A stretch of 64,000 nt of DNA. It comes from Strigamia acuminata (taxonomy: Eukaryota > Arthropoda > Chilopoda > Geophilomorpha > Linotaeniidae). Numbering within the stretch: the stretch's first letter is position 1; each line of letters starts with the position of its first letter. The translations under genes and the position numbers were made by a program. Below the pieces are notes generated by a model. The model was not told the origin of the DNA, did no database searches, and saw only the letters and a program-made list of their open reading frames with translations. The stretch spans positions 55,499,369-55,563,368 of the forward strand of contig OX442314.1 of the NCBI GenBank assembly GCA_949358305.1. The letters run 5' to 3'. Of the stretch, positions 32,901 to 44,293 are shown one piece after another.

Positions 32901-33075
32901 CACAGGGGATAAAAGTAACATCAAATGTTACAGCTGCGGAGAATATGGCCACTATTCCGACAAATGCGAGAAAACCGTCAAAGAAAAAGGCATCATGCAA
33001 ACCTTGATGAAAATGATGATGGAGTTAAATACTAATCTGGCAAAAAACTCCCAAGCGCAGGCGTCGCCGAAATAA
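29935..33075 (+). pseudogene. gag: Gag, Gypsy copy 2 (premature stop)
   Basis: Same length and domains as copy 1, but an AAA codon is TAA at 32587-32589, ending Gag at residue 884 before the zinc knuckle. The frame then continues open to 33075 with the knuckle (CYSCGEYGHYSDKC). Because the stop precedes the frameshift heptamer (33042-33048), this copy should make neither nucleocapsid nor Pol without read-through. Confidence 0.9.
33042..33048 (+). promoter_or_regulatory. -1 ribosomal frameshift site, copy 2
   Basis: A AAA AAC in the Gag frame; the -1 frame is open from 33048 to 37178 (1377 codons with stop). Confidence 0.8.
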
Positions 33076-36000
33076 ATTCAGCTTCGTCTGCGCCAGCCGC
33101 GGAAATTAAAAAGAAGAAATATCACATTGGACCCGCAGGTCATGCCTTGGCAGAAGCACAGATCAAAGATCGCATGCAGACCATTCCGAAGAAGGAAGAA
33201 AAAGTGACGCTGACAAGTATGCAAGTGAGAACGAAGCCGGACGTCGACATGGATTGGACGGACCTTCCGTTCAATCTGGAGGTCGAACCTCAAAAGCTAC
33301 GAGTATTTCACTGCAACGTCACGAAAACGCATTGTGAGACTCTGTGTATGCTGCCAGTGGAGATAGAAAACCAAAAATTGTTCGGTCTGCTGGATTCAGG
33401 AGCGGATCGTTCATTCATATCCGAAGATATAGTAAAGGACTTGGATATTGAAAAAAAAGTGGCACAAGTGAACGCGAACGTAGAATTACTCACCGCCAAC
33501 GGCTACGTCAAGCCGAAGGGCGTAGTTCGCATCATGATCGACTGGAAAGGGGGGAACCTGTCCCACCCCTTCATAGTCCTGCCATCCCACGACAAAGTAT
33601 TCCTCCTAGGGATGGATATCATGGCAAAACTGAAAATTCAGCCAAACCCGATAACCCGTTCATGGAACTGGATAAGTCCCGAGGGAGAACGGCCAGTCCC
33701 AGTAGTTCCCCAAAATTTACTGGACGAAGCCAAGGACAAAGAGGAATATGGACGAGGATTGCGAAAATTCGTCCAAGATTACGATTTCGCAGCCTTCACT
33801 CTGGAATTACAGAGGAGTAACGTCGTGGACACACTGGTCGAGGAGGCAGCACTGCGTGTTAACGAGGCATCGCTACTAAGGCGAGTGCTTCGAAAACATG
33901 AAAGGATTCTGACCAAGACACCTGGTCGAACGACGGAAGCAGTCCACGAGATAGTCTTAACCACAGACAAGCCGATTCGAGTGCCTTACAAGGGGATGAA
34001 CCCCCAGAAAAGAGACATTGTAACGCAAATGTGCCAAGACATGCTCGACAAGGGCATAGTAACGCAAGCCCTGGGCGAATACGCCATGCGGATCGTCCTA
34101 GTAATGCGTCCAGGCTCGGAACCTCGACTATGCATTGATTATCGTCCCCTGAATGCGATAACAGTTATAGACCCGATTCAGATGCCGTCTATAGACTTGA
34201 TTCTCCGGGAGCTGAGCCCATTTAAGTGGGTAACCACCATGGACCTGTCAAAGGGGTATTGGCAAGTGGAGCTCAAACCCGAAGACAAACTGAAAACGGC
34301 TTTCTACTCCCCGATAGGAAGATTAATGTTCAACGTGATGCCGTTCGGGCTTGTAAACGCCCCGAGCACGTTCCAGAAATTGATCGAAAGCGTGCTGGGA
34401 GATATGCTTCACGACTTCGTGTGGGCGTATCTCGACGACATCATAATAACGTCGGACACATTCGAAGAGCATATAGACCACATCGATAGAGTGGTCTCTC
34501 GCCTAGCCAAGGCGGGACTCCACATCCATTCAGGGAAGAGCAAGTTTTGCAGAAAAGAGCTTGCCTTCCTAGGATATCGAATAGGAGTCGAGGGAATCGC
34601 GATTGACCCCGAAAAGGTCAAAGCAATAAACGGATTCCCCGCCCCCGAAGATATAAAAGGTGTCCAGAGATTTATGGGCATGGTCAATTTCTTCGGCCGA
34701 CTACTCGCTGGTCTGGCTGAGGTGGCCGCGCCTATAACGGATCTCTTACGAACGGATAAAGAGTTTGAGTGGACGGTCCAGTGCGAGGCCGCATTTAGCA
34801 CCATCAAGCAAATGCTGGCTGACGTCGAAAAGATGCCATTGCCGGACCTAAACCGACCGTTCGTGTTGCACACCGACGCGAGTAAAATCGGACTGGGTGC
34901 AGCCCTTCTGCAGACCCACGTGTACAACGGAATCTCGCAGGAAGTACCCTGTATGTTTATAAGCAGAAAAATACAGGGCGCAGAGAAAACTTACACGGCA
35001 ACGGAACTGGAATGCCTAGCCGTAATTTGGGCAGTTCGGAAATTTCGCGACTATCTGGAGTACACGAACTTCGAGGTTCAGACAGATCACCAGGCACTAA
35101 GCTGGTTGATGAAGCTCAAGGAACCTTCCGGCCGACTCGCACGATGGCAACTGGAGTTAATGGCGTGCGATATAACAATTACGTACCGCCCCGGGAAGTA
35201 CAATCATGTGGCCGACGCCCTCTCAAGAGCCCCAGCCTCTGACCCCCAAGGTCCAGACGACAACGGCGAGGACGACACCCACCTCTTGTACTGCCCGACC
35301 CCACGAAGAATATGGCGTTTACGGAAGGCGAACGAGCTACCAGTGATGGAGCCCGAAGATAGAACGTTTTGTGGTTTTTGGACTCAAACATACCAGCCAG
35401 CTGGGACGAATGATTCAACACCCGAAATTCAACCTCCGCCCCCCGGAGAAACCCACAAAACACTACTACGCGCCTTAACAGCAAAAATTGAAGAAAAAAC
35501 GCAATACGCTCCACCCACGAGACGTGAGTTCGTCGAACACCAGGCAGCAGACACAAAATGTCAAATTATAACGCAATATTTGCTAAACGGCGAATTTCCG
35601 GAAGGGATGACAAACCCACACCGCCGAAAACAGTTCGCCAAAGAGGCAACGAGCTACCTCATAGACGATGAACTCCTGGTAAAATACCACCCGACGTTTC
35701 AAGACGACCTCAGCGGAGCGGGAAACTCGATTAAAGTGGTCGTACCGGCATCGCTGCACACCCGACTGTTGTGGCTGATGCACGGACACCCGCTCGCCAG
35801 CCATTCCGGCAGAGCGAGAACCCTTTATCGAGTAAAACAACTTTTCTTCTGGCCGGGCGCGCGGCAAAAGATAACGAAATTTATCCGACACTGCCCCCGG
35901 TGCCAAGCGTGTAGACCGCGAGATAAAGTAGCCAGAAACGCCATGTCTCTCGGACCCTACGCACCGTTTGACTGCTTAAGCATAGACTTGATGGGCCCCA

Positions 36001-37178
36001 AGCCCACAACTGGAAACAAGAACATGTATATTCTCGTAATTATGGATGTGGCCACCCGATGGCCGGAGCTGTACGCCCTCGCGAAGCCCTCGGCTGAAAA
36101 TATAGTCGAGTGCCTTTACGACGTGGCAATGCGATTTGGGTTTCCCAGAAAACTCATTTCGGATAACGGCCCCCAATTCCGATCAAGAATATATAAAGAC
36201 TTCTGTAGAAAATTTAAAATGGATGCATCGAACACCTCCACGTATAATCCTCAGACAAATCCAGTCGAGAGATTAAATAAAGATATAAAATATGCGCTGA
36301 CAGTATTCACCGATATTCACAACCGATGGGACGAATACCTGCGAGAAATCGCTTTCAGCATTCGCTCAACCGTGTCAAGAACACGCGAATTCTCACCGGC
36401 GTACCTCAACTTCGCCCGCGAATTAAGGATGCCATGGGACCCACGCGTTGCCGAAGCTGTTAACGTATTAGACCCATCGAACCCACATGAGTACGTGTCC
36501 CGGTTGGAACAGACTATATCCGACACATACCAGCACATGATGGCGCATATTTTCAACATGAGAGAGAGAATCGCAGATAAAGAAGGCGATCTCGCTTTCG
36601 CGAACTTTAAAGTGAACGATCTAGTGTGGAAGGAGGCACACACGTTGTCCAATGCAGCGAGGGGCATCGCCGCCGGTTTAGCCGACAAAAGGGACGGTCC
36701 CTATGTAATTGTGGCCGAACACGGCGGCAACGCATACCAACTACGCCGCTTAGAGGACAACAAAAATTTTCAGTCGATACATGGCCGAGATTTAAGGCCA
36801 TATCTGCCAGAGTTTCCCCAAGAAATCTGGCTGGAAGGTCAGACACACAGCGGCCAAGGGAGCACCGTGGTCGACACGTTCCAAAAAGCAAATGAAGCTG
36901 AAAATATAGCGGAGAACGAGGATGAATTCTTCGACGCCGAATCCCCAGCCGACGAGGCTCCAGCTCAGCCGGAGCAAGCAATTTCGGAGAGGGAGGAAGC
37001 AGAAGAATGTACTTCTGAAATGGAAAATAAAAAAATTAATAATGAGAAAAATGCCAACACATCGGAGATGAACGAGCAAGTAGAGTCACAATCTACGAGC
37101 ACGTCGAAAATCAACCTTCGACCACGACGAAGCAATAATCCGTTCACTCGGGACGGCAAAGTCGTGGGGAAGAACTAA
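33048..37178 (+). CDS. pol: Pol polyprotein, Gypsy copy 2 (complete)
   Basis: 1376 residues from the frameshift point. In order: protease (LFGLLDSGADRSFISEDI), reverse transcriptase (FNVMPFGLVNAPSTFQ, YLDD), RNase H (LHTDASKIGLGAALLQT, TDHQALSWL), integrase with HHCC zinc region (HPLASHSG...CPRCQAC), catalytic Asp in SIDLMGPK, Asp in ISDNGPQFRS, Glu in NPVERLNKD (34 residues between the last two), and a GPY-type C-terminal motif (RDGPYVIV). The acidic tail runs to GKVVGKN. No chromodomain seen. Order and motifs place it in Ty3/Gypsy (Metaviridae). The frame has no internal stop, although the upstream gag stop should prevent its translation here. Confidence 0.92.
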   Translation, partial: LPSAGVAEINSASSAPAAEIKKKKYHIGPAGHALAEAQIKDRMQTIPKKEEKVTLTSMQVRTKPDVDMDWTDLPFNLEVEPQKLRVFHCNVTKTHCETLCMLPVEIENQKLFGLLDSGADRSFISEDIVKDLDIEKKVAQVNANVELLTANGYVKPKGVVRIMIDWKGGNLSHPFIVLPSHDKVFLLGMDIMAKLKIQPNPITRSWNWISPEGERPVPVVPQNLLDEAKDKEEYGRGLRKFVQDYDFAAFTLELQRSNVVDTLVEEAALRVNEASLLRRVLRKHERILTKTPGRTTEAVHEIVLTTDKPIRVPYKGMNPQKRDIVTQMCQDMLDKGIVTQALGEYAMRIVLVMRPGSEPRLCIDYRPLNAITVIDPIQMPSIDLILRELSPFKWVTTMDLSKGYWQVELKPEDKLKTAFYSPIGRLMFNVMPFGLVNAPSTFQKLIESVLGDMLHDFVWAYLDDIIITSDTFEEHIDHIDRVVSRLAKAGLHIHSGKSKFCRKELAFLGYRIGVEGIAIDPEKVKAINGFPAPEDIKGVQRFMGMVNFFGRLLAGLAEVAAPITDLLRTDKEFEWTVQCEAAFSTIKQMLADVEKMPLPDLNRPFVLHTDASKIGLGAALLQTHVYNGISQEVPCMFISRKIQGAEKTYTATELECLAVIWAVRKFRDYLEYTNFEVQTDHQALSWLMKLKEPSGRLARWQLELMACDITITYRPGKYNHVADALSRAPASDPQGPDDNGEDDTHLLYCPTPRRIWRLRKANELPVMEPEDRTFCGFWTQTYQPAGTNDSTPEIQPPPPGETHKTLLRALTAKIEEKTQYAPPTRREFVEHQAADTKCQIITQYLLNGEFPEGMTNPHRRKQFAKEATSYLIDDELLVKYHPTFQDDLSGAGNSIKVVVPASLHTRLLWLMHGHPLASHSGRARTLYRVKQLFFWPGARQKITKFIRHCPRCQACRPRDKVARNAMSLGPYAPFDCLSIDLMGPKPTTGNKNMYILVIMDVATRWPELYALAKPSAENIVECLYDVAMRFGFPRKLISDNGPQFRSRIYKDFCRKFKMDASNTSTYNPQTNPVERLNKDIKYALTVFTDIHNRWDEYLREIAFSIRSTVSRTREFSPAYLNFARELRMPWDPRVAEAVNVLDPSNPHEYVSRLEQTISDTYQHMMAHIFNMRERIADKEGDLAFANFKVNDLVWKEAHTLSNAARGIAAGLADKRDGPYVIVAEHGGNAYQLRRLEDNKNFQSIHGRDLRPYLPEFPQEIWLEGQTHSGQGSTVVDTFQKANEAENIAENEDEFFDAESPADEAPAQPEQAISEREEAEECTSEMENKKINNEKNANTSEMNEQVESQSTSTSKINLRPRRSNNPFTRDGKVVGKN

Positions 37179-37554
37179 AAATAAAAGAAAATGTGATAAC
37201 ATGGAGCGGAGGCCTTGTAAAATAAAAAGATTTACTTGCGAGAGCTGCTGCACATGTTGAGACGCGAAAATTTGGCTAAGTCCAAACTTCGCAACGAATT
37301 GTCGCAGTCACCACTAACAGACGAGAAGTTATGACGTATCGGGCGACCACGTGACAATGAAACCACGCGGTCGACCCCGTAGCGTCATTGCCAGCACGGC
37401 GGATCTCGCAAAGTACGAGACGCGTTCGAGACCCACAATTCTCAGCGTCGATAGGCCCAGTTTCCGACTGTTTTTAACACGACGAGACGTGTTTTTTGCT
37501 TCTCCCCAAAGAGAAAACAAAGACCTCTCAAAAACTTCATTTTCCTAAATTGAA

Positions 37555-37671
37555 ATGGCCGATCGACGCAACCCACGATTAGAGCCGAGCGCATCGTCGA
37601 GAGACGAGAGCGACGGCCTAATCGTAAACGCTGAAGAAGATGAGAATTGGGACGAACAACCGCCGTTGCAG
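37555..37671 (+). CDS. ORF3, exon 1, Gypsy copy 2
   Basis: Same 39-codon exon and CAG|GTAAAT donor as copy 1. The normal acceptor is lost in this copy, so it has no intact partner exon. Confidence 0.6.
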
Positions 37672-37809
37672 GTAAATTAGTGTGATTTCCCCAGAGAAAT
37701 CACATAATTCTTTGAATCTGTTACATCCAACCCAAATTGGAGCGTGACTTGTGACTGATATATTTCTTTCTGTTTTATTGTTGATTTAAGGCTGGCTAAA
37801 AGCCCGAGA

Positions 37810-39396
37810 GTGGACCCAGATTCACCTCGGAGTCAAGGCCGCCAAAAAACCAGAACAAAGGAAGTGTTCGCGGAATGGCGTCCAGCGGAGTCCGCCCCAC
37901 GCGGACCCGCACGAAGAAGACAGGCCGTCTCCCCAATAGAGGCCGGCCCGTCAACGAGTCGCGACTACCGCAGCCGCTCGAGCAGCTCCAGTTCCCGAAC
38001 TCGAGTTGTCGTGCGCTCGGAGTGTCGCCGAGTAGTAACGCTCGAGCCTGCCTCGCCAGACGACGCGCGGGCTGAGCGAACAGTCGAAACTTCCGCCCAC
38101 TGGGCTGCGAGGACCGAGACACACCAAGATCGAGGAAAGAAAAGATCCTCGTTGTTTATGGCGATTACCACACAGTCGTCAGATCAATCCTCGTCGCGAC
38201 GAACCATCTCATCACACCAGAGACCGGATTCTCCGACGGACGTCCCCCAGAGGACGGTCCAACGGAGATCCGTCGCAGCCAGCACCAGGAGGAATCGGAA
38301 GCGTAAAATACGACAGAAGATGCGTGCACAGTCTCTGATCGCTAAAGGATTGGAGAAAGAGCGAGAGATGGCCGCCGTAAAAAGGTCCGAACCCCGAAGT
38401 CTCGGACCCACGGCTGGGCCGTCCAGGCTCCAAGCGGAGACCGATTTGGGCGAGTTGACGGAGGAACAAATGTCCCCAGATGAGTCGGACAAAGATGGAC
38501 CGGTTACAAAACAGGATTTGGCCAAAGCTCTAAAGAACGCCTTTCGAGGATACGCGGCCAACCGGCCGTCGGGATCAACCCCGACCGTGCCAACAGCGCT
38601 CGTGCCCCCACAGGTACAGGCGCGATGGCCGCCACTTCTTGAGGGCACGAATCTAGCCGTAACTGCGTGGACTCCTCCCCGGATGATTCCGGTGGGAGAT
38701 CCCGCTCCGAAACGGGTCAGATACGATAATCTACCTGGGTTGGGCCGTCCACCGTCACCCCCAACGCCACGAGTGTGTCGACCTTATCGCAACGCCGAAT
38801 GGTACGCACAGCGAGAGATGGACGCTCGATGCCGGCGTGAAGCGGCCTATCCTCCACTCGGCGAGCTACAGGAATATCTGGCCGAATACGAGAACCCCGC
38901 GATTGCCGAGTTGGCCATACGACAGGCCGACGCCGCCCAAACTCACCACATCAATTGGGCGATCGAACAGATGCGGACGCTGTCACAACAATTCAGTGAC
39001 AATCCGGACCGCGCTCACCCCTGCCATCGGAGCAGTTTGAATTTGGCCGTGACGAACGTCATGGCCCAGCTGTTGTCCCTGGGCGTCTTCTTGGACAGTC
39101 GGCAGGCTATGGCGGCCTGGACAATCGTCAACCGTGAGGGAGTTCACCTTCCTCGGGCGTTGTACCAGGTATGGGCCGGATGGACTCCTGAGCCCGCCTC
39201 GCTGCGCTTCGACCTAGCCAGGAATACGGAGAACCCAGGCCTGCAGTTTTCAAAGATGCGTTCGTTGGCATTCCGCTACCGGAACCCCGGAGTCCACCCT
39301 TCCTTGTTGCGAACAATTCGGGAGGCTCCGGAGATACCGGGAACGACAGCGAGCCTCCCACAGGCCATCGAGACCGCCCCCCCCAGAGGGATCTGA
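37810..39396 (+). pseudogene. ORF3 remnant, Gypsy copy 2 (both ends deleted)
   Basis: Compared with copy 1, about 0.95 kb is missing at 37880 (joint at GCGTC), removing the splice acceptor and the N-terminal domain. About 0.58 kb is missing near 39386 (joint within CAGAGG/GGATCTG), removing the proline-rich C-terminus. The middle region (SR-like, basic patch, helical part) remains open. Confidence 0.85.
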
Positions 39397-39547
39397 CAAC
39401 CTCTCTGCCCCTGGATTTACCACCGCCGCCACCGGCAGTGCCGCCAGTGATCCTCAGCCCATGCAGAGGAGTGCTGCCGGCTCTTCGCAGAGGAGAGCGA
39501 TAAAATTGAGATCGCTCCGATCCGAGATCGAAGCTGGAGGAGGGACG

Positions 39548-40367
39548 TGTGGTGACCCAGTTGGATAGGTGTCCCCCCAGGGCGGATACTTGTCCTCTGA
39601 GTCACTATGATTGAAGAGTCGTTCCCCCCGAGTTAGCTCCACCTCCCCCATGGCAGGTGTGTGCCCCGAGGGGGAGGAAGCGGCTGGTGGTTAGCCCCCA
39701 TTGGTTGACCGCCGGCCCTTCACCCCACTGCATAAAAGGCTGTGTTTCCCGCCTAAAGTCAGAACTTACACAAACGACACCAAGAACACAGCAACTACCT
39801 CACCGTCAGGCCAACTTCAACTACAAGTTAGGATTGATCGAGGATCGCTGAGTAAAGTGCAAACTGTAACTCTCACGAAGTCACTTGCGAGCTATTCCTG
39901 CGAAAGCACGAGAATAGCCCTTGTGAAAACACCCAGAATAATCGCCCAGACGATTATTCGCCGAAGTGAGTGTCCGAGTGCTTTGTAGGGAACCCCAAAG
40001 TTCCTAGACGAGGCCTCTGCGACGCTAAACTAAAACCTAGACAACAGGCACGGATAGAAGACTCGAGAGAGCATTCCACCGCGTCCGTGACGACGAATCC
40101 GTGACGAATTTACGACAACTCGAGACGCCGCCTTTGTTCCGCCGACCACGCGGAACCGACGACGCCATCTTGAGAAATCCTTTGTTCGACTCTGACCAAG
40201 TCGACTTTAGTTGTATACTGAGTGTATTTTAAAGGCATAAAGCCTAGTGAATAAATTAACTGTTTATTTACATACATTTGGTATTCATTTGGGTATTTGC
40301 ATAATTGATCACAGGTAAAGTATTACACGTTAGCGCTATTTAAACCTATACAAAGTAGGACGCGACA
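39548..40367 (+). repeat. 3' LTR, Gypsy copy 2
   Basis: 820 bp, followed by AGAT. Purine tract GGAGGAGGGA just upstream. Confidence 0.95.
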
Positions 40368-40990
40368 AGATGCACTCATGAAGTTGATCGACATCCACAG
40401 GAAGAATTCTAGATCTAAAATGCACGTACCAATTGTGGTTGCCTCCAAAAATCGAATTTCTGTGGTGACTGAGCAGGAAAAAAACTCACGGCTAACCGGA
40501 CCCGCAAAAACTACCCGAAATACATTCCTGATACCCCATTCTAGGCTGACTGACCCAGTCACCCCTAGACTGGCTGCCCTGACAAATGAGATTGAAAACA
40601 AAAATTGCACTCCCCACCTAGTGTGGTTATATGAGCGATCAAAGGTAAACGAGTGACTGTCAGAGCCCGAAACTTGCTAACAACGACTCCCTGAGGAGAT
40701 GCTAGTGCACAACCGAAACTGCTACAACCAAAAACCGACAAACTGGGCAGAAAAAAAAACTGAATTTGTATTTAATTTGAGAAAAAATTCCCCCAAGAAC
40801 CATTACCAGCTGCTGGACAAACACTTGAATGCCCCCCAAAAATAATTGCATTGATTTATTCTTAAAGTAAAAATAACAAAAACATTTTTTTAAGAGACAT
40901 TTGTTCATATTTTGGAAATCTCTTCTTGAAAATATCCTTTCAAAACTATACGTCCATCCCGATGCGATTTTCTAGTTCAATACATTTCAG
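40368..40990. other. Flank of Gypsy copy 2, no gene recognised
   Basis: An open frame at 40378-40656 has no known motif and may be chance. From about 40880 the upstream block shared by the zinc-finger units begins. Confidence 0.4.
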
Positions 40991-41132
40991 TACAACAATG
41001 TGCAACTCAACTGGAATTGGAATGCCGGCCATGACACCTCATCCTCAAGGAACGACGAAACATCAACGTGTTGTGTGCAGCCAAAACAAGCACTGAAAAA
41101 CGGAAAATTCCTCGCAGAATACTCGCATATCC
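40991..41132 (+). other. Candidate leader exon of zinc-finger gene 2
   Basis: Conserved block after CATTTCAG, ending at the strong donor ATCC|GTAAGT. Likely 5' UTR. Confidence 0.5.
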
Positions 41133-41520
41133 GTAAGTACAAGTATAATTTAGTGCAATGTTTGTTGATTTATTTTTGTGAATAGAAATGAATTTTTTTA
41201 GAGGTTTTAGCGCAAACAAGACAGATTGGGCGCGCTATTTCGCCGAATCGTTAAGCCTATCGTTGCGATTTGTCTCTGAAATCTCAACATAATCTCAGCG
41301 TAATTATCCAGAAATTTCAGCAGGTTTTAGTTCGTTGATTCAACTTCTTTGCACTGTGAGCCATCAATTCCATCCTCAGTGTACATGACATGATTTTTTA
41401 TGCGGTTAGTTAATTATTTTTCTTGTTTTAATTTTAGATTAAGTGTTCATTTTGTGATAAAAACAGTCACTGCCAATCCTCCACTCAAGTCCATATTGAA
41501 TTACTTCATAAAAATGAAAA

Positions 41521-42138
41521 ATGAACATAAAACGTCAGGATTTCTGTTGCAACCTGTGTGATTACTCGTGTTCATATTATTCGCAATTGAAACAGCACAT
41601 GCTTAAACATACTGGTGAAAAACCATTCAAGTGTCATGTGTGTGCTTATTCTTGTGTTCAAAGTTCAAATTTAAAAACTCATTTGTTAATACATACTGGG
41701 GTTAAACCATTCAAGTGTCATTTGTGTGCTTATTGTAGTGTTCAAAGTGGGGATTTAAAAAAACATTTATTAATACATACTGGGGAAAAACCTTTCAAGT
41801 GTCATTTGTGTGCTTATTCTTCTGTTCAAAGTGGGAGTTTAAAAACACATTTGTTAACTCACACTGGGGAAAAACCATTCAAGTGCCATTTGTGTGCTTT
41901 TTCCTGCAATCAAAGGGGGCATCTAAGAAGCCACGTTGCAACCCATACTGGAGAAAAACCATTCAAGTGTCCTTTCTGTGCTTTTTCCTGCATTACAAGT
42001 GGACATCTAAGACACCACAATGTAACACATGCTGGGGAAAAACCATTCAAGTGTGATGCATGTGCTTATTCCTGTATTACAAGTGGGCAATTAAAAAGAC
42101 ATGGCTTGAAAAAACATTTAACTAAGCATACAAATTAA
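41521..42138 (+). CDS. C2H2 zinc-finger protein 2
   Basis: 205 residues, [13 protein letters not shown]. Seven C2H2 fingers joined by HTGEKPFKC-type linkers, ending LKKHLTKHTN. The last finger runs straight into the tail that ends the terminal finger of the other copies (RHGLKKHLTKHT), as if one finger had been lost by recombination between repeats. Probably a DNA-binding nuclear protein; no effector domain. Exon acceptor TTTTAG at 41436-41437. Of the five copies this one looks the least damaged. Confidence 0.8.
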   Translation: MNIKRQDFCCNLCDYSCSYYSQLKQHMLKHTGEKPFKCHVCAYSCVQSSNLKTHLLIHTGVKPFKCHLCAYCSVQSGDLKKHLLIHTGEKPFKCHLCAYSSVQSGSLKTHLLTHTGEKPFKCHLCAFSCNQRGHLRSHVATHTGEKPFKCPFCAFSCITSGHLRHHNVTHAGEKPFKCDACAYSCITSGQLKRHGLKKHLTKHTN

Positions 42139-42826
42139 AAAACATTTGCATTTGTTTATTATGTTCATTGCTCTTAAATTCACCACGGTTAATTAACTTC
42201 TAATTTTATTTGTGTATTTCATTTTTGATTTTTTACATAAGATTATTACTTTTTTTAACTGAAAAGTTTAGAAAAGTTAAATGTGTTGAATTGTTTTTTT
42301 TTCTCGTTTATTTTATCAGTTTTTAATACTCAAACGACCAATATAAAACCCGAATTAAATGAAATTTTTTTTTTCTGTTTACACCTTTTTGCGTTTACTG
42401 TATTTGAGAAACAGATTATTAAAAGTAAGATTGCTTTCAGTCATGTTCATTGTTAAGTTCTGTCCAAAATCAATGATTTTATACACAAATTGTTGGATAC
42501 CGGGTATTTATCCACGAAATACTTACGGTACCTTTTTCTGGATAATTCGCAATCGAGATGCCGTTTATAGGTCTCAAACTCAGTTGCCTGTAAAATGTGT
42601 CTAGGGGTGATTTTTATGAAAATAGGAATTCAAGTTTGTTTGAATAAAAATAATATAAATGAACTTTATTCGGTATTTTACAGTTAATTATTGAATTAAT
42701 GTCTAGAATTAAAGGAATAAATTAGTGAGGAAATAGAAAGGAAATATGTATTTCTTGTGCTCACACGGAACAAAGAAATGCGCTACCAACAACGGTTAGT
42801 TGTTGAGCGCGAAAATTGGTATGGTA
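42139..42826. other. 3' flank of zinc-finger gene 2
   Basis: First 300 bp are AT-rich and shared with the other finger units; from about 42440 the sequence diverges. No gene seen. Confidence 0.4.
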
Positions 42827-43717
42827 CCGTCATCTGAGGTAACATTGAATATGCCGGGTAACATTGAACAAAAAGTTCAGTATGTTCCGACATTTATTGC
42901 TGAAATATGGAAGCAAATATATAAATGGCGATTGGTGCACTAGATGGCAGCACCTCTCACTTTCGTTTTTGAACCTGAGGAAAAAAGTTAAGAGGCACGG
43001 TGGATTTTTCTGCAAAAAACAGGGTTTTTGAAAGTTATGTCTAAGTTTTTAATAAAAATGGGAATAGTATTGATTTGTAGTCATTTATAACCACTATTCC
43101 TTAGAGAAAAATTGTTTTTTGGTCAAATGCTTGTACTTTGACCCAGTTAGGCTTGGGAGGGGTGTTCAAAATTACCCCACACTTTTCGAAAATCTGGGTT
43201 AACATTGAACTATATTTTAATTTTTTTTAAATGTTTTAGATGAGCAATTACAAAAGAAAGCAGGATGCAAGGCAGTATTCTTCCTAATAAAAAATATTTT
43301 CACAGTTTATTTGTAATTAATCTTTATAATGATAAAATATTTATATGTGGAAATATATGGGGTAACTTTGAACAGTAGCTTATTTGAGCTAATTGAAATC
43401 TATATGTTCCAAGATATATTCAACGTGGTTTAACAATGAACACTTGGGCTTTATCCACAAAGATAACAACCAAATAAAAGTTTTTTTCATTGTTTTCATT
43501 ATTACCCCACTCACGGGTAACTTTGAACACAAATTTCAAAAATAAAAGTTCAGCTTTGGAATGCCCCAAAAAATTTCATATTTTTTTTTCAAGTTCTTTA
43601 CACCTAGATGCATACTAGAAATTTTTTTTAAAATTTTAAAATAATTAGTTATGAAGATACAGTAAAAAATGTACAAAAAAAGTTAAAAAAAACATTCAAT
43701 GTTACCCCGGATGACGG
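42827..43717. mobile_element. 891-bp DNA transposon-like element with terminal inverted repeats
   Basis: The ends CCGTCATCTGAGGTAACATT and, inverted, CCGTCATCCGGGGTAACATT match over 24 bp with two mismatches and are flanked by TA (42825-42826, 43718-43719), as for Tc1/mariner-type insertions. No transposase. The motif GGGTAAC(A/T)TTGAAC recurs inside (about 42855, 43196, 43365, 43517). Confidence 0.75.
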
Positions 43718-43759
43718 TACGTACATCCTGATGCGATTTTCTAGTTCAATACTTTCCAG

Positions 43760-43901
43760 TACAACAATGTGAAACTCAACTGGAATTGGAATGCCCGCCA
43801 TGACACCTCATCCTCAAGGAACGACGAAACATTGACGTGTTGTGTGCGGCCAAAACGGACACTGAGAAACGGAAAATACCTCGCAGAATACTCGCTAATC
43901 C
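43760..43901 (+). other. Candidate leader exon of zinc-finger gene 3
   Basis: Conserved block after CTTTCCAG, ending at ATCC|GTAAAT. Likely 5' UTR. Confidence 0.45.
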
Positions 43902-44293
43902 GTAAATATAGTTTAGCGTAATGCTTGTTTTTTTGTTTTTGTGTATAGAAATGAATTTTTTTAGAGGTTTCAGCGGAAACAAGACAGATTGGGCGCGCTA
44001 TTTCGCCGAATCGTTAACCCTATCGTCGCGATCGTGTCGCTCTTCTCTGTAATCTCCACCAGACTCTTCGCATAATTACCCTGAAATTTCAGCAGGTTTT
44101 AGTTATAGTTGTTTAAACTACTTTGCATTGTGAGCCATCAATTCCATCCTTAGTGTACACAACATGATTTTTTATGAGATTTGTTAAGCATTTTTCTTGT
44201 TTTAATTTTAGGACAAGTATCATTTTGTGATAACTACAGTCGCTGCAAATCCTCCACTCCAGTTCAAATCTTATTACTTCATCAAAATCAAAA

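Larger units (their letters stand above)
29021..40367 (+). mobile_element. Ty3/Gypsy LTR retrotransposon, copy 2
   Basis: 11,347 bp with 820-bp LTRs and a 4-bp target duplication AGAT (29017-29020, 40368-40371). By eye I find two differences between its LTRs (GGTCAGCC/GGTTAGCC and AAATCACC/AAAACACC), so it is recent. Pol is complete, but gag has a nonsense codon and ORF3 has lost both ends. Same family as copies 1 and 3. Confidence 0.95.

Noticed and set aside
40461-40984. Possible LTR starting TGTGGTGACTGAG with TTTC on both sides
   Set aside because: The right end is ordinary zinc-finger-unit sequence differing by one base from its paralogues, so the match is chance.
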